Notes: generated by a model not told the origin, from the letters alone. 64,000 bases of DNA from Pseudomonas sp. P8_229 (GCF_034008635.1 NZ_CP125378.1:5146501-5210500); one strand, 5' to 3'. Counted from the first letter of the stretch, positions 18,484 through 29,037 are shown. Program-made: numbers and translations.

Positions 18484-18792
18484 ATGAAAACCCTGACTGC
18501 CCTGACCATTGCCTCGATCATCGGCCTGACCGCCAGCCTCGCTCACGCCCGCGATCTTGGCCCGGATGAAGCCCTGCGCCTGCGCGACGCTGGTACTATC
18601 GTCTCTTTCGAGAAGCTCAACGCCACGGCGCTGGCCAAACACCCGGGTTCGACCATCACCGATACCGAGCTGGAAGAACAGTACGGTAAGTACATCTACC
18701 AGATCGAAATGCGTGACCCGCAAGGGCTGGAGTGGGACCTGGAATTGGACGCGGTCAGCGGGCAAGTGCTCAGGGATCATCAGGATACTTAA
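18484..18792 (+). CDS. Exported PepSY-domain protein 1
   Basis: This 102-residue protein has a signal peptide ending at SLAHA and a single PepSY domain (DEALRLRDAGTIVSFEKL through WDLELDAVSGQVL). PepSY domains bind or inhibit peptidases and often sense signals for two-component systems in the periplasm. ATG 18484 has GGAG upstream. Its stop overlaps the start of the next, homologous gene (TAATG), so this and the following three genes look like one operon ending with a sensor kinase. Confidence 0.88.
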   Translation: MKTLTALTIASIIGLTASLAHARDLGPDEALRLRDAGTIVSFEKLNATALAKHPGSTITDTELEEQYGKYIYQIEMRDPQGLEWDLELDAVSGQVLRDHQDT

Positions 18793-19112
18793 TGAAGCCG
18801 TATTTGTTACAGCCACGCACCGGGAGCCGACTGGCCCTGGTGCTATTGGCATTCTGCTCGGTGGCGGCGGCTCGCGACCTGGACCAGGACGAAGCCCTGC
18901 GTTTGCGTCAGCAGGGCGTGATCCTGCCACTGGAGCAAGTGCTGCAAAAGGCGCTGGATCGCTATCCGGGGGCCAAACTGCTGGAAGTCGAGCTGGAGGA
19001 AAAGCACGACGTCTATGTGTATGAAGTCGAGTTGCTGACGGTCGAGGGCGTGGCGCGCGAGCTGCACCTGAAGGCCGATAGCGGCGAATTGATGAAAGAC
19101 AAGGAAGATTGA
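18792..19112 (+). CDS. Exported PepSY-domain protein 2
   Basis: The 106-residue protein has a signal sequence ending at VAAA and one PepSY domain. It is clearly related to the gene before it: both mature parts begin ARDL, contain DEALRLR about five residues later, and end with a xDSGELMKD or DAVSGQVLRD motif. This indicates a tandem duplication. The start overlaps the previous stop by one base (TAATG), and the response regulator gene begins three bases after this stop. Confidence 0.88.
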   Translation: MKPYLLQPRTGSRLALVLLAFCSVAAARDLDQDEALRLRQQGVILPLEQVLQKALDRYPGAKLLEVELEEKHDVYVYEVELLTVEGVARELHLKADSGELMKDKED

Positions 19113-19115
19113 CCG

Positions 19116-19784
19116 ATGCGTTTGCTTCTGGTGGAAGACCACGTGCCGCTGGCCGACGAACTGCTCGCCGGCCTGCAGCGTCAGGGGTATGCGGTGGACT
19201 GGCTGGCGGACGGCCGCGATGCGGTCTATCAGGGCAGCAGCGAGCCTTATGACTTGATCATTCTCGACCTCGGCTTGCCCGGCATTCCCGGGTTGGAGGT
19301 GCTGGCGCAATGGCGCACCGGTGGCCTCTCGACCCCGGTGCTGATCCTTACCGCCCGCGATTCCTGGGCCGAGCGCATCGAAGGCCTGAAGGCCGGTGCC
19401 GACGATTACCTGACCAAACCGTTTCACCCGGAAGAGTTGCACCTGCGGGTGCAGTCGCTGTTGCGCCGCTCCAAGGGTCAGGCCAATCAGCCGACGCTCA
19501 AGGCGGCAGGGTTGCATCTGGATGAAGGTCGCCAGTGCGTGATGCGCGACGGCAGCGAGATTCAACTGACCGCCGCCGAGTTCCGCCTGCTGCGCTATTT
19601 CATGCTGCACCCGGAACAGATCCTGTCGAAAACCCACCTCGCTGAACACCTCTACGACGGCGAGACCGAGCGTGACTCCAACGTTCTCGAAGTCCACGTC
19701 AATCACCTGCGGCGCAAGCTGGGCAAAGCCGTGATCGAAACCCGTCGTGGCCAGGGTTACCTGTTCGGCGGGCAAGCTTCGTGA
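19116..19784 (+). CDS. OmpR/PhoB-family response regulator
   Basis: The 222-residue regulator has an N-terminal receiver domain with acidic pocket Glu7-Asp8, phospho-acceptor Asp51 (ILDLGLPG), the conserved Thr in LTARD and Lys101 in TKPF. A C-terminal winged helix follows, with the recognition region around [15 protein letters not shown]. It is expected to activate or repress transcription when phosphorylated by the kinase encoded immediately downstream, whose GTG start overlaps this stop. The linked PepSY genes suggest an envelope signal, but the target genes cannot be read from the sequence. Confidence 0.93.
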   Translation: MRLLLVEDHVPLADELLAGLQRQGYAVDWLADGRDAVYQGSSEPYDLIILDLGLPGIPGLEVLAQWRTGGLSTPVLILTARDSWAERIEGLKAGADDYLTKPFHPEELHLRVQSLLRRSKGQANQPTLKAAGLHLDEGRQCVMRDGSEIQLTAAEFRLLRYFMLHPEQILSKTHLAEHLYDGETERDSNVLEVHVNHLRRKLGKAVIETRRGQGYLFGGQAS

Positions 19785-21094
19785 GGTCGATCCAGCGCCG
19801 CTTGAGCCTGGGCTTGATCAGCGTGATGGTGGTCGTCGGCCTGGTGCTGGCGCAAACCAGCCTGTGGTTGTTCGAAGTGGGGCTGCAGCGTTATTTCGAA
19901 GCCGGGTTGCGCAACGACAGCGAAAGCCTGCTGGTGGCGCTGGTGCGTGGCCCGCAAGGGCTGCAACTGGATGAGCGGCACCTGTCGCCGGCGTATCAGC
20001 GTCCGTTTTCCGGGCATTACTTCCGCATCGATTTTGCCGACAGCCACTGGCGTTCGCGTTCGCTGTGGGATCAGGACTTGCCGCTGCTTGATCATCCCGG
20101 GCTGCACAGCAACCTGCAACTGGGCCCGGATGGCCAGCAGTTGCTGGTGTTGCGCTCGGACTATCGGCGCCTGGGGCAGTCGATCTCGATCAGCGTCGCG
20201 CAGGATTACACCCCGGTGCGTGAGAGTTTTCAGCGCATGCGTCAGATCGGGCTTGGTCTCGGGCTGGCCGGTTTGCTGCTGATTCTGCTGCTGCAACGCC
20301 TCACCGTGCGCCGCGCCTTGCGTCCGCTGGAGCGGGCCCGCGAGCAGATCGCCCAGTTGCAGCAGGGCCAGCGTTCGCAACTCGACGATCAGGTGCCGGT
20401 GGAGCTGGAGCCGCTGGTGGCGCAGATCAACCATTTGCTTGCCCACACTGAAGACAGCCTCAAGCGCTCACGCAACGCGCTGGGCAATCTGGGCCATGCC
20501 TTGAAGACGCCGCTGGCGGTACTGTTGAGTCTGGCCTCGAACGAAAAACTGGATGCTCATCCCGAGTTGCGCAAGATCCTCAAGGAACAACTGGAACAGG
20601 TGCAGCAGCGGCTCAATCGCGAACTGAATCGCGCACGCCTGTCCGGCGATGCGCTGCCTGGTGCGCTGTTCGACTGTGATGCGGAACTGCCGGGGCTGCT
20701 GGCGACGCTGAACATGATCCATGGCGAGCATCTGCATTTGAGCTACGTCGCGCCGCCGGGGCTGCAACTGCCGTGGGATCGTGAGGATCTGCTGGAGCTG
20801 TTCGGCAACCTGCTGGACAACGCCTGCAAATGGGCGGACGCCGAGGTGCGCCTGAGTGTGATCGAGCGTACCGATGGTTTTGCCTTCAGCGTGGAAGATG
20901 ACGGGCCGGGGATTCCCGAAGAGCAGCGCAGTCAGGTGTTCAGCCGGGGCACACGGCTGGATGAGCAGACCCACGGGCATGGTCTGGGGCTGGGGATTGT
21001 CCGCGATATCGTTGAGACGTGGGGCGGGTTGCTGGTGCTGGGCGAGAGTCAGTGGGGCGGGTTGAAGGTGGTGATCGAGTTGCCAAAACGCTGA
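19781..21094 (+). CDS. Sensor histidine kinase
   Basis: This 437-residue inner-membrane kinase starts at a GTG within the response-regulator stop (GTGA). It has a first membrane helix at about 10-30, a periplasmic sensor region to about 155, and a second helix ([14 protein letters not shown]). A HAMP-like linker ([13 protein letters not shown]) precedes the dimerisation helix with phospho-acceptor His239 ([14 protein letters not shown]). The ATPase domain shows the N box ([13 protein letters not shown]), G1 box ([10 protein letters not shown]) and G2 box (GHGLGLGI). It is the partner of the adjacent regulator. The family resembles PhoQ/QseC-type sensors, but the ligand is unknown. Confidence 0.93.
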   Translation: MRSIQRRLSLGLISVMVVVGLVLAQTSLWLFEVGLQRYFEAGLRNDSESLLVALVRGPQGLQLDERHLSPAYQRPFSGHYFRIDFADSHWRSRSLWDQDLPLLDHPGLHSNLQLGPDGQQLLVLRSDYRRLGQSISISVAQDYTPVRESFQRMRQIGLGLGLAGLLLILLLQRLTVRRALRPLERAREQIAQLQQGQRSQLDDQVPVELEPLVAQINHLLAHTEDSLKRSRNALGNLGHALKTPLAVLLSLASNEKLDAHPELRKILKEQLEQVQQRLNRELNRARLSGDALPGALFDCDAELPGLLATLNMIHGEHLHLSYVAPPGLQLPWDREDLLELFGNLLDNACKWADAEVRLSVIERTDGFAFSVEDDGPGIPEEQRSQVFSRGTRLDEQTHGHGLGLGIVRDIVETWGGLLVLGESQWGGLKVVIELPKR

Positions 21095-21117
21095 TCCCCC
21101 AAACACCACAGCCCAGT

Positions 21118-21204
21118 GCAGGAGTGAGCCTGCTCGCGATAGCGTCGGTACATTCAGTATCAATGTGTCTGACAAACCGCTATCGCGAGCAAGCCCGCTC
21201 CCAC
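21118..21204. repeat. Chimeric REPIN
   Basis: The left arm belongs to the CAGGAGTGAGCCTGCTCGCG class and the right arm to the inverted GTGGGAGCGGGCTTGCTCG class, so the two halves come from different REP families. Confidence 0.8.
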
Positions 21205-21233
21205 ATTGGAATTCAGCTGGATGCAAGTCCGCG

Positions 21234-23381
21234 TCAGACGCGGAACTGATCCATCAGACTCTGCTGCTGATTCGCCAGGCTGTTCAGCGACTGGCTCACC
21301 CGCGCCGATTCGTTGGCCTGCCCGGACAGCGATTCGGTCACGTCGCGAATGGTCGCCACGTTGTTGTTGATCTCCTCGGCCACCGCGCTCTGTTCTTCTG
21401 CCGCGCTGGCGATCTGCAGGTTCATGTCGCTGATCACCGTCACCGCATCGCCGATCTGGCGCAATGCGGTCACCGCTTGCCCGACCTGCTCGACACTGCC
21501 CTGGGCCTGACGATGGCTGTTGCCCATCGAACCGACCACCTCCTGGGTACCGGTCTGCAACTGCTCGATCACCTGACGGGTTTCTTCCACCGACTCCTGC
21601 GTGCGGCGGGCGAGGTTGCGCACTTCGTCGGCGACCACGGCAAAACCACGACCGGCTTCACCGGCGCGCGCCGCTTCGATCGCCGCGTTGAGGGCCAGCA
21701 GGTTGGTTTGTTCGGCGATGGCGCGGATGGTTTCCAGCACGGTGCCGATCTTCTCGCTGTTGGCGGCCAGGCCTTCGACCTGGACCATCGCCGCGTTCAT
21801 GTCGGCGGCGAGGGTGTCAATGCTCGCGGTGGTGCGATCGATCACCGTCAGGCCCTGACGGGTGGCGCGGTCGGCGTCCTTGGCCGCTTCGGCGGCTTGC
21901 GCGGCACTGCGCGCAACGTCCTGAGCGGTGGCACTCATTTCGTGGGACGCGGTGGCGACCTGATCGACCTGACGGTATTGCTGCTCCATGCCGGCGCTGG
22001 TCTGAGTGGCGATGGCCGAGGACTGGTCGGCAGTGTTGCGCGCGTCCTGCACCGAGCGTTTCACTTCGGCAATGATCGGTTGCAACTTGTCGAGGAACTT
22101 GTTGAACCAGCCAGCCAGTTGACCGAGTTCATCTTTCTTGTCGTAGGCCAGACGGCGGGTCAGATCACCTTCGCCACTGGCGATGTCTTCGAGCATGTGG
22201 GCCACGCCGAGGATCGGTTTGGTCACGCTGCGCGCCATCAGCCACACCAGCAGCAGGCCGACCAGGGCAGCGAGCACGCCGAGGCTCAGTTCGATCAGGG
22301 TGCCTGAGTTGTTGCTTGCGTCCAGTTGCTGCTTGAGCGCTTCGGCGCGGCTGACCAGAACCTTTTCCGGCACGTCGAGCAACACGCCCCACGACGGGCC
22401 GCCGGGGATCGGCTGGAACGGCGACAGCACTTTCAACTGGCCGTTGCTGTGCAGGCTGCTGACGCTGCTGCTGGCGCCGAGTTGACGCAGCAGTTCGGCG
22501 CCGCTGACGGTGTCCACGGCATCCAGACGCTTGCTCAGCTTGCTCGCGTCAGGGCTGTAACCGGCGAGCAGGCCGGTAGGGCTGATGATGCTCACGGCGG
22601 TCTGCCCGCTGTAGAGCTTTTTGCTCGCGCCCTGGCTGATCGCTTGCAGGCTGTTGAGGTTGATGTCCACCGACAGCGAGGCGATGACTTTGCCGTTGAC
22701 CATCAGCGGAAACACAATGCTGGTCATCAGCACGTTCTGGCCGTCGATCACGTAGAAGTACGGTTCGATCACACACGGCTTGAGCGTGGTGCGCGGGCAG
22801 GTGAACCAGGCGTTGGCGGCCTGACCGCCGGGGCCGGTGCTGGTGTCGGCCATGTCGCTTTCCGGCAGGGCCATCGAGGTGACTTTGCCCGGGGTCGGTT
22901 GCGACCAGTACAGGGCGAAGCGGCCCTTGTCGTTGCTGCCGAGTTCAGCCTGACCTGCGAACAGTTCATCCTTGTCGTCCAGCGCGTTGGCTTCGAACAC
23001 CAACGACAGGCCGAGCAGTTCCGGATTGGCCTGCAGCGCGGATTTGACCTGACGGGTCATGTCTTCGCGCAGATCGAAGGCGTCGAGGAAGCGCTTTTCT
23101 GCCTGCTCACGCAAAAACAGCACCTGACGCGAGAAGCCGTGGCCGTATTGATAGGCGTCCATGAACTGTTGGCGAATGCCGGCAGCCTGCACTTCGCCTT
23201 GCGATTCAATGCGCGCCTGGGCCGACTCGGTCAGCATCTCCATGCTCGAAGCCTTCACCAGCTCGGAGCTGTGCTCCATGCGGTACAGCGAAAGACCCAC
23301 CAGCAGGGTCACGATGCCCGCCAGGCAGAGCCCGGCGAGCAGGGTGATTTTCCATTGAATGGAAAGTTGTCTGAGCGACAT
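21234..23381 (-). CDS. Methyl-accepting chemotaxis protein with dCache-type sensor
   Basis: This 715-residue transmembrane chemoreceptor has a first helix ([18 protein letters not shown]) and a large periplasmic region of about 300 residues. That region contains [18 protein letters not shown] and [11 protein letters not shown], the strand pattern of double-Cache domains that bind amino acids or other small ligands. A second helix, a HAMP domain with [18 protein letters not shown], and a signalling domain follow, with tip [20 protein letters not shown] at about residue 560. ATG 23381 was preferred to the longer frame because MSLRQLS begins the standard N-terminal helix. There is no CheR pentapeptide; the protein ends QFRV. 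Confidence 0.93.
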   Translation of the reverse strand: MSLRQLSIQWKITLLAGLCLAGIVTLLVGLSLYRMEHSSELVKASSMEMLTESAQARIESQGEVQAAGIRQQFMDAYQYGHGFSRQVLFLREQAEKRFLDAFDLREDMTRQVKSALQANPELLGLSLVFEANALDDKDELFAGQAELGSNDKGRFALYWSQPTPGKVTSMALPESDMADTSTGPGGQAANAWFTCPRTTLKPCVIEPYFYVIDGQNVLMTSIVFPLMVNGKVIASLSVDINLNSLQAISQGASKKLYSGQTAVSIISPTGLLAGYSPDASKLSKRLDAVDTVSGAELLRQLGASSSVSSLHSNGQLKVLSPFQPIPGGPSWGVLLDVPEKVLVSRAEALKQQLDASNNSGTLIELSLGVLAALVGLLLVWLMARSVTKPILGVAHMLEDIASGEGDLTRRLAYDKKDELGQLAGWFNKFLDKLQPIIAEVKRSVQDARNTADQSSAIATQTSAGMEQQYRQVDQVATASHEMSATAQDVARSAAQAAEAAKDADRATRQGLTVIDRTTASIDTLAADMNAAMVQVEGLAANSEKIGTVLETIRAIAEQTNLLALNAAIEAARAGEAGRGFAVVADEVRNLARRTQESVEETRQVIEQLQTGTQEVVGSMGNSHRQAQGSVEQVGQAVTALRQIGDAVTVISDMNLQIASAAEEQSAVAEEINNNVATIRDVTESLSGQANESARVSQSLNSLANQQQSLMDQFRV

Positions 23382-23503
23382 GGAGACGTCCTTATTCGAT
23401 AAATATCTGAGACTTTGCACTGTAGCGGCCGCGCTTCGGCTTTCTTTATTGTTGAAACACAATATGACCAATTGCCGCAGCAGCCGAATTCCGCCGATTC
23501 CCT

Positions 23504-23591
23504 GTAGGAGTGAGCCTGCTCGCGATAGCAGTGGGGCAGTCAACGAAAATGTTGAAAGTTAAACCGCTATCGCGAGCAGGCTCACTCCTAC
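23504..23591. repeat. REPIN, TAGGAG arm class (88 bp)
   Basis: Inverted TAGGAGTGAGCCTGCTCGCG arms. It fills part of the 384-base divergent gap between the chemoreceptor and the permease; the rest (23592-23765) is presumed promoter sequence with GAGG before the permease start, and no clear gene. Confidence 0.85.
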
Positions 23592-23765
23592 AGGTACGGG
23601 TTGTTCATCGATTGTTACATTCGCTTGTTTTGACACTGCGGCCACTCTGCGGCACAGTGCGCGCCCTTCTAATAAGACCCTCTTTGCAAATCCGCCGGTT
23701 AACCGTTGGCGGACTCATCCTGTCTGGCGGTGATGATTTCATCGCAGTGTTTTTGAGGTAGTGAA

Positions 23766-25082
23766 ATGAATGCAGTGATTGCTGCGGTCGGCATCATGCT
23801 GATCCTCAGCCTGTCCCGTGTGCACGTGGTGATCGCCCTGATCGTCGGTGCGCTGGTCGGTGGCCTGACCGGTGGTCTGGGCATCGACGCCACGCTCAAG
23901 GCGTTCAACAGCGGCCTGGGCGGCGGGGCGACCGTGGCGTTGTCCTACGCGTTGCTCGGTGCTTTTGCCGTAGCGATTGCCAAGTCCGGTCTGGCCCATG
24001 CGTTGGCCGACAAGGCCCTGGCGATGGTTGACCGGCAACACGCGACCGGTGGCGGCAGCGTCAAATGGCTGCTGATCGGCCTGCTCTGGGTGGTGGCGAT
24101 TGCCTCGCAGAATATCCTGCCGATCCACATTGCGTTCATTCCGCTGCTGGTGCCGCCGCTTTTATATGTGCTGACCAAGCTGCAACTCGATCGTCGCCTG
24201 ATCGCCTGCGTCATGACCTTCGGCCTGATCACCCCGTACATGTTCCTGCCGGTGGGCTTCGGCAACATCTTCCTCAATGAAATCCTGCTGGCCAACGTCG
24301 CGCGCAGTGGCGTCGACATCAGTGGCATCAACGTCACCCACGCCATGGGCATTCCGGCGCTGGGCATGGTGTTCGGCCTGGCCATGGCATTCATCAGTTA
24401 CCGCAAGAAGCGCGTCTACGACTTGGCGAAAATCGAGCAGGTCGAGCAGGTGGCGGTGCAGTACAACCCGCTGAGCCTGATGATCGCCGGTGTGGCGATT
24501 GCAGCGGCGTTCATTGTGCAACTGCTGCTGGACTCGATGATTATCGGGGCGCTGGTCGGTTTTCTGATCTTCTCGGTGTCGGGCATCGTCAAGTGGCGCG
24601 AGACCGATGACCTGTTCACCGAAGGCATGAAGATGATGGCGATGATCGGTTTCATCATGATCGCCGCGTCCGGGTTCGCCGAAGTGATGAAGGCTACCGG
24701 GCAGGTGCAGACCCTGGTCGAATCGTCGGCGTCGTGGATCAATCACAGCAAGGGCGTCGGCGCACTGTTGATGTTGCTGGTCGGGCTGCTGGTGACCATG
24801 GGTATCGGTTCGTCGTTCTCCACCGTGCCGATCCTTGCGGCGATTTTCGTGCCGCTGTGCGTGCAACTGGGCTTCAGCCCGCTGGCAATCGTCTGCATCG
24901 TCGGCACTGCCGGGGCCTTGGGCGACGCTGGTTCGCCGGCTTCGGATTCGACCCTCGGGCCGACCTCCGGTCTGAACATCGACGGCCAGCATCACCATAT
25001 CTGGGACACCGTGGTCCCGACCTTCCTGCATTACAACCTGCCGTTGCTGGCGTTCGGCTGGGTGGCCGCGATGGTCCTCTGA
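23766..25082 (+). CDS. NhaC/YuiF-type Na+/H+ antiporter-family permease
   Basis: The 438-residue inner-membrane protein has about 11-12 helices. It starts with a short hydrophobic N-terminus ([20 protein letters not shown]), which fits the small N-terminal domain found in YuiF-like members. It contains [20 protein letters not shown] and a C-terminal [20 protein letters not shown] and [19 protein letters not shown], typical of the NhaC superfamily. Relatives are annotated as sodium/proton antiporters, but some carry amino acids such as histidine, so the substrate is not settled. GAGG precedes the ATG at about nine bases. No linked catabolic gene is present. Confidence 0.8.
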   Translation: MNAVIAAVGIMLILSLSRVHVVIALIVGALVGGLTGGLGIDATLKAFNSGLGGGATVALSYALLGAFAVAIAKSGLAHALADKALAMVDRQHATGGGSVKWLLIGLLWVVAIASQNILPIHIAFIPLLVPPLLYVLTKLQLDRRLIACVMTFGLITPYMFLPVGFGNIFLNEILLANVARSGVDISGINVTHAMGIPALGMVFGLAMAFISYRKKRVYDLAKIEQVEQVAVQYNPLSLMIAGVAIAAAFIVQLLLDSMIIGALVGFLIFSVSGIVKWRETDDLFTEGMKMMAMIGFIMIAASGFAEVMKATGQVQTLVESSASWINHSKGVGALLMLLVGLLVTMGIGSSFSTVPILAAIFVPLCVQLGFSPLAIVCIVGTAGALGDAGSPASDSTLGPTSGLNIDGQHHHIWDTVVPTFLHYNLPLLAFGWVAAMVL

Positions 25083-25101
25083 GCACCACGAATCCCAAAC
25101 T

Positions 25102-25188
25102 GTGGGAGCGGGCTTGCTCGCGAAGGCGGTGTATCAGAAACACAATTGTTGACTGACACACCGCTATCGCGAGCAGGCTCACTCCTAC
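25102..25188. repeat. Chimeric REPIN
   Basis: The left arm is of the GTGGGAGCGGGCTTGCTCG class, the right arm the inverse of the TAGGAGTGAGCCTGCTCGCG class, the reverse combination of the element at 21118. Confidence 0.82.
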
Positions 25189-25282
25189 AGAGGGCGGGGT
25201 GACCCCGAAGCTCAACTTTTGCTTGCGCGTGCCGTTAACGCCTTTAACCACGCCAATAAAACCAAAAGAGTGAGCTCCTCCC

Positions 25283-26965
25283 ATGCGCTTGAGTCTCAAG
25301 GCCAAAGTCCTGTCCCTTGCCGTCCTGCCGGTGTTGCTCTTTGCGCTGGTCATCAGCTTGACCACGCTGTTCATCCTCAAGCAACAGGCGCACACCGAGG
25401 TCGAGCAGACTCGCGAGCGCTTGCTCGCCGACGCCAAGGCCACGCTGCAAAGTTATGTCGCCGTGGCGATGACCACGATCAAGCCGCTGTACGACGCGGC
25501 CGCCCCCGGTGACACCGAGGCGCGGGCGCAGGCGATCAAGCTGCTGTCGGGGATCCGCTACGGCAAGGACGGCTACTTCTTCGGCTACGACTCAGAGACC
25601 GTGCGGCTGTTCAAGGCCAACGACCCTGAAGGCGTGGGCAAAAGCTTCAAGGACAATCGCGACCCCAACGGCGTTTATGTCAACCGCGGTCTGGTGAGCG
25701 TGGCGAAGGACGGCACCCACTATCTGCAATACAGCTCGCCGCTGCCGGGCAACGCCAATGTGCTGGTGCCAAAACTTGGCTACACCGAGTACCTCGCGAA
25801 GTGGGACATGGCGGTGGGTACCTCGGTCAACCTCGACGGCATCGAAGCGCAGGTGGCGGTGGTCGAAGGCCAGGTGCAGGAGCGTATGGAAGGCGTGATC
25901 CTCAGCATCGTCGGCGTGGCCGTGGTGGTGCTGTTGGTGATCGCTGCGGCGGGGATGCTGCTGGCCAACGCCATTTTGCGGCCGCTGACCCTGATGAAAG
26001 CCAACCTCGATGACATCGCGGCGGGCGAGGGCGACCTGACGCGTCGGCTGAACATCACCAGCCAGGATGAACTCGGCGAACTGGCCGGCTCGTTCAACCG
26101 CTTCGTCGACAAGATCCACGGGCTGGTGCGGCAGATCACCGAGATGACCACGCAACTGACTGGCCTGGTGACCCAGGTGTCGGATCAGGCCCAGCGCTCG
26201 GATCAGGCGATGGAGCGTCAGCGCCACGAGACCGATCAGGTTGCCACGGCGATCAACGAGATGTCCGCCGCTGCCCAGGAAGTCGCCAGGAGCGCGCAGA
26301 ACGCAGCGGTTGCCGCGCAGCAGACCGATGAAGAAGGGCAGAGCGCCAAGCGCGTCGTGGCGGGAAGCATCAAACAGATTCATGCGTTGGTGGATGATAT
26401 TCGCAGCAGCGGCGTGTCCCTCGACAGCCTGCAGCAGGACGTGTCGTCGATCGTCGGCGTGCTCGGGGTGATCCGCTCGATTGCCGAGCAGACCAACCTG
26501 CTGGCGCTGAACGCCGCGATTGAAGCCGCACGTGCCGGCGAGGCCGGACGCGGCTTTGCGGTGGTGGCCGATGAAGTGCGGGCGCTGGCCAGTCGTACGC
26601 AGATCAGCACCCAGGAAATTCAGGGCATGATCGATCGCTTGCAGGCAGGTACGCAGTCGGCGGTCGAGGCGATGCGCCGGTCCAGCGAGGCGGGGGACGG
26701 TACTTCGGCGCAGGCCAATCAGGCCGGGGCGTCGCTGGATGCCATGGCGGAGCTGATCGCGACGATCAACTCGATGAACGCGCAGATCGCCAGTGCCGCG
26801 GAAGAGCAGACCGCCGTGGCCGAAGAGATCAACCGCAGCGTGCACCAGATCGCCGTGGCGGTGGACAGCGTGGCGGATGAGACCCAGTTGGGCGCGCAGA
26901 CGTCACGCAGTCTGGCGGATCTGGGCCAGCGGCTGGGCAAACTGGTCGGGCAGTTCCGTATCTGA
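25283..26965 (+). CDS. Methyl-accepting chemotaxis protein with single-Cache sensor
   Basis: The 560-residue chemoreceptor has helix 1 ([18 protein letters not shown]), a periplasmic domain of about 155 residues with [16 protein letters not shown] and [15 protein letters not shown], typical of sCache_2 domains that bind small organic acids, and helix 2 at about 205-235. A HAMP domain ([20 protein letters not shown]) and a signalling domain follow, with tip [20 protein letters not shown] near residue 400. The protein ends GQFRI without a CheR-tethering pentapeptide. It is transcribed alone, following a REPIN. Confidence 0.93.
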   Translation: MRLSLKAKVLSLAVLPVLLFALVISLTTLFILKQQAHTEVEQTRERLLADAKATLQSYVAVAMTTIKPLYDAAAPGDTEARAQAIKLLSGIRYGKDGYFFGYDSETVRLFKANDPEGVGKSFKDNRDPNGVYVNRGLVSVAKDGTHYLQYSSPLPGNANVLVPKLGYTEYLAKWDMAVGTSVNLDGIEAQVAVVEGQVQERMEGVILSIVGVAVVVLLVIAAAGMLLANAILRPLTLMKANLDDIAAGEGDLTRRLNITSQDELGELAGSFNRFVDKIHGLVRQITEMTTQLTGLVTQVSDQAQRSDQAMERQRHETDQVATAINEMSAAAQEVARSAQNAAVAAQQTDEEGQSAKRVVAGSIKQIHALVDDIRSSGVSLDSLQQDVSSIVGVLGVIRSIAEQTNLLALNAAIEAARAGEAGRGFAVVADEVRALASRTQISTQEIQGMIDRLQAGTQSAVEAMRRSSEAGDGTSAQANQAGASLDAMAELIATINSMNAQIASAAEEQTAVAEEINRSVHQIAVAVDSVADETQLGAQTSRSLADLGQRLGKLVGQFRI

Positions 26966-26983
26966 TCCGCACACAGATCCCCT

Positions 26984-27070
26984 GCAGGAGTGAGCCTGCT
27001 CGCGATAGCGGTTTATCCGACACATTGATGTTGAATGTGCCGGCGCTATCGCGAGCAGGCTCACTCCCGT
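26984..27070. repeat. REPIN, TAGGAG arm class, slightly diverged
   Basis: Arms CAGGAGTGAGCCTGCTCGCG and inverted GCTATCGCGAGCAGGCTCAC with one changed outer base (ACTCCCG). It follows the chemoreceptor stop by 18 bases. Confidence 0.82.
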
Positions 27071-27275
27071 ATTGGTTTTGTGCAGGGCTCAAGGTCTGTC
27101 CCGGTACTTTGCGTATCGCGGGCGGGAACACGAAAAATGGGAAACCGCCAGCGGCAACACCCGCAGAAACGGATATACACCCAACCGAAAAAACAAGATC
27201 CCCGACACCTCCTACACTGTCCTCTACGGCTTGCCCCAAAAGCCCCAGACAACCACCACCAAAGGAGTCTGTGCC

Positions 27276-27443
27276 ATGCCCGATAGAAAATGCGATTGCC
27301 CCACCTGCAAATGCACCATCAAGGAAGGCGACCACGCCTACGCCGTACACGGCAAACACTACTGCTGTGAAGCCTGCGCACACCACCACAAGGGTGGCGA
27401 GGAGTGTTCAAGCAAAGGCTGCCATTGCGCTCACCCCAAATAA
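27276..27443 (+). CDS. Bacterial metallothionein (BmtA/PflQ2 type)
   Basis: This 55-residue protein has ten cysteines and several histidines: CDCPTCKC near the N-terminus, HYCCEACAHHHKGG in the middle and CSSKGCHC at the end. The order CxCxxCxC, then CxxC within an aromatic zinc-finger-like fold, then CxxxxCxC, is that of bacterial metallothioneins, which bind zinc, cadmium or copper in the cytoplasm as a metal buffer. ATG 27276 has AAAGGAG eight bases upstream; a longer frame from 27072 is rejected because its added residues look non-coding. No metal sensor gene is adjacent, and no operator was recognised in the 200 bases upstream. Confidence 0.93.
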   Translation: MPDRKCDCPTCKCTIKEGDHAYAVHGKHYCCEACAHHHKGGEECSSKGCHCAHPK

Positions 27444-27458
27444 CCGCGCGCATAAAAA

Positions 27459-27482
27459 AGTGGAGCCTAATCAGGCTCCACT
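27459..27482 (-). terminator. Intrinsic terminator between convergent genes
   Basis: A ten-base stem (AGTGGAGCCT with inverted AGGCTCCACT) and four-base loop lie just after the stop of the minus-strand gene at 27490. A T-run follows on the minus strand only, so it mainly ends that transcript; the stem may also help end the metallothionein mRNA. Confidence 0.85.
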
Positions 27483-27489
27483 TCCAGTT

Positions 27490-27732
27490 TCAGGCTTTCA
27501 TCTTCCAGCCGTTCGATATGGCGGACCGTGCCTTGCAGCCGTCAACCCGCACCACCACGGTTTTCGCCTGGTCGAGGTCGTCCGGGAACGGCGCCGGTAC
27601 GCGCACGGCAAAGCGATACGGATCATCTTCGACGGGTTCCAGGCCCAGCTGACAGTCGACGCTTTTGGGAATGCGGCCGAACAGGGTGTCGAGGCCGTAG
27701 TCCAGGTGCGCCGGGCTGAAGAGGTTGCTCAT
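27490..27732 (-). CDS. Small conserved-looking protein of unknown function
   Basis: The 80-residue frame begins MSNLFSPAHLDYG, has a GGGGGA ribosome-binding sequence five bases upstream of ATG 27732, and ends directly before an intrinsic terminator, all signs of a real gene. The protein is soluble, acidic in the centre (LEPVEDDPYRFAVRVP) and has no signal peptide, membrane segment or motif I recognise. It lies 38 bases downstream of another small gene on the same strand, so the two probably share a transcript. Confidence 0.65.
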   Translation of the reverse strand: MSNLFSPAHLDYGLDTLFGRIPKSVDCQLGLEPVEDDPYRFAVRVPAPFPDDLDQAKTVVVRVDGCKARSAISNGWKMKA

Positions 27733-27770
27733 GTGTATCCCCCGAAAAGTCCCCGTTGCCTGGCGAGAGT

Positions 27771-27998
27771 CTAGCTCGCCGGTCGCCATTTGACGTTTTC
27801 CACGCCGAATTTTTCCGCCATCGGTTTGCTGGTCTTTTGCACTTTTTCCCGGCCGAAACGCGGGATGCGACCCACGCCGGCGTCGCAGCTTGCCCAGTGC
27901 CACGCCTCGGCGTTGTCCATTCTGTCCGAACGGATAATGAACGATTTAGGCGTGCCGTGAAGGGTGTAGTCGATGACAAACAGTTTTGCGTTGTTCAT
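27771..27998 (-). CDS. Small conserved Pseudomonas protein (possibly DUF6555)
   Basis: This 75-residue protein reads MNNAKLFVIDYTLHGTPKSF at the start, followed by AEAWHWASCDAGVGRIP and a basic, Lys-rich end. It resembles short Pseudomonas proteins grouped as DUF6555; that assignment is from memory and should be treated as tentative. No signal peptide or catalytic motif is evident. It is probably cotranscribed with the gene at 27490-27732 and divergent from the AraC-family regulator. Confidence 0.65.
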   Translation of the reverse strand: MNNAKLFVIDYTLHGTPKSFIIRSDRMDNAEAWHWASCDAGVGRIPRFGREKVQKTSKPMAEKFGVENVKWRPAS

Positions 27999-28143
27999 AA
28001 AGCCCGTATTCCTCCCTGTGGTATTAGAAGGATCGCGGCGCGTCGGGAAAATTCACTCGGATTGTCCGACGGTATCTATCGTTGGCGACACATAGGCGCA
28101 CTGGTTACCATGGCCGCTCCGCCAACCCCAATGAATGCTCGCC

Positions 28144-28911
28144 ATGGCCCTCGCCGCGCCCCCCGATCTGAGTGATACCGATGTGCCGGTGCAACCGCTG
28201 GCGCGTACTTATCCGCGTGGGTTGTTCATTGAGCCGCACGAGCATGTCTGGGGGCAGTTGCTGTATGCGATGAGCGGGGTGATGTGGGTCGAGACCCCGC
28301 ATGAGGCGCTGGTGGTGCCGCCGCAACGGGCGGTGTGGTTGCCACCCGGGGTGCCGCACGGGATTCGGGTGGTTTCGGACTTGCAGATGCGCAATATCTA
28401 CCTGCGCCCGGCGCTGGCGGCGACGCTGGAGGCGACGGTGCAGGTGATCGAGGTCGGTGGGTTGCTGCGTGAGTTGATCGTCGGGCTGGTGGAGCAGGGC
28501 GACAGCGGTGAGCCGGCCTATTACGACGCATTGGTCGGGCTGGCGCTGCTGGAGCTCAAGCGTGCCCGGCGCTCGCAATTGAAGATCCCGCTGCCCGACG
28601 ATTCCGACCGGCGTCTGATGAACTTGTGTCAGGCGGTGATGGCGGCGCCGTCGCTGGAGATCCCGTTCGAACAGCACGCGGAAAACGCCGGAGCCAGCGT
28701 GCGCACGCTGGCGCGATTGTTCAAGGACAGCCTCGGCATGGGTTTCGCCGAATGGCGGCGGCAGGTGCAGCTGGCGACGGCGGTGGCGGAGTTGATTCAG
28801 GGCGTGGCCGTGAGCGCGATTGCCCGCGAGCTGGGTTATTCGCCGAGCAGTTTCAGTGACATGTTCCGCCGGGAACTGGGCGTGGCGCCCTCGCAATTTA
28901 TGACCACCTGA
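28144..28911 (+). CDS. AraC-family transcriptional regulator
   Basis: The 255-residue protein has an N-terminal cupin-like sensing region (PHEHVWGQLLYAMSGVMWVE, then VVPPQRAVWLPPGVPHGI) and a C-terminal double helix-turn-helix. The first helix pair is near ENAGASVRTLARLFKDSLGM; the second includes ARELGYSPSSFSDMFRRELG. This is the layout of AraC members that sense small molecules directly. ATG 28144 is chosen; ATG 28135 would add three residues, and neither has a strong ribosome-binding sequence. The following XapX and oxidoreductase genes on the same strand are plausible targets. Confidence 0.9.
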   Translation: MALAAPPDLSDTDVPVQPLARTYPRGLFIEPHEHVWGQLLYAMSGVMWVETPHEALVVPPQRAVWLPPGVPHGIRVVSDLQMRNIYLRPALAATLEATVQVIEVGGLLRELIVGLVEQGDSGEPAYYDALVGLALLELKRARRSQLKIPLPDDSDRRLMNLCQAVMAAPSLEIPFEQHAENAGASVRTLARLFKDSLGMGFAEWRRQVQLATAVAELIQGVAVSAIARELGYSPSSFSDMFRRELGVAPSQFMTT

Positions 28912-29037
28912 GCGCAATTCCTGTGGGGGACTGCAGTGAACTCACGCAATTGGCCGAAATTCAGAAGTCCTTGGCCGGCGCCGCTGCCGATCCTTCCCTA
29001 GACTCTGCCCATTGTTTTCACGCGGCGGAGCTCCCCC

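Noticed and set aside
17242..18930. A longer start for the patatin-like gene
   Set aside because: It would run across the divergent promoter and through the PepSY genes on the other strand.
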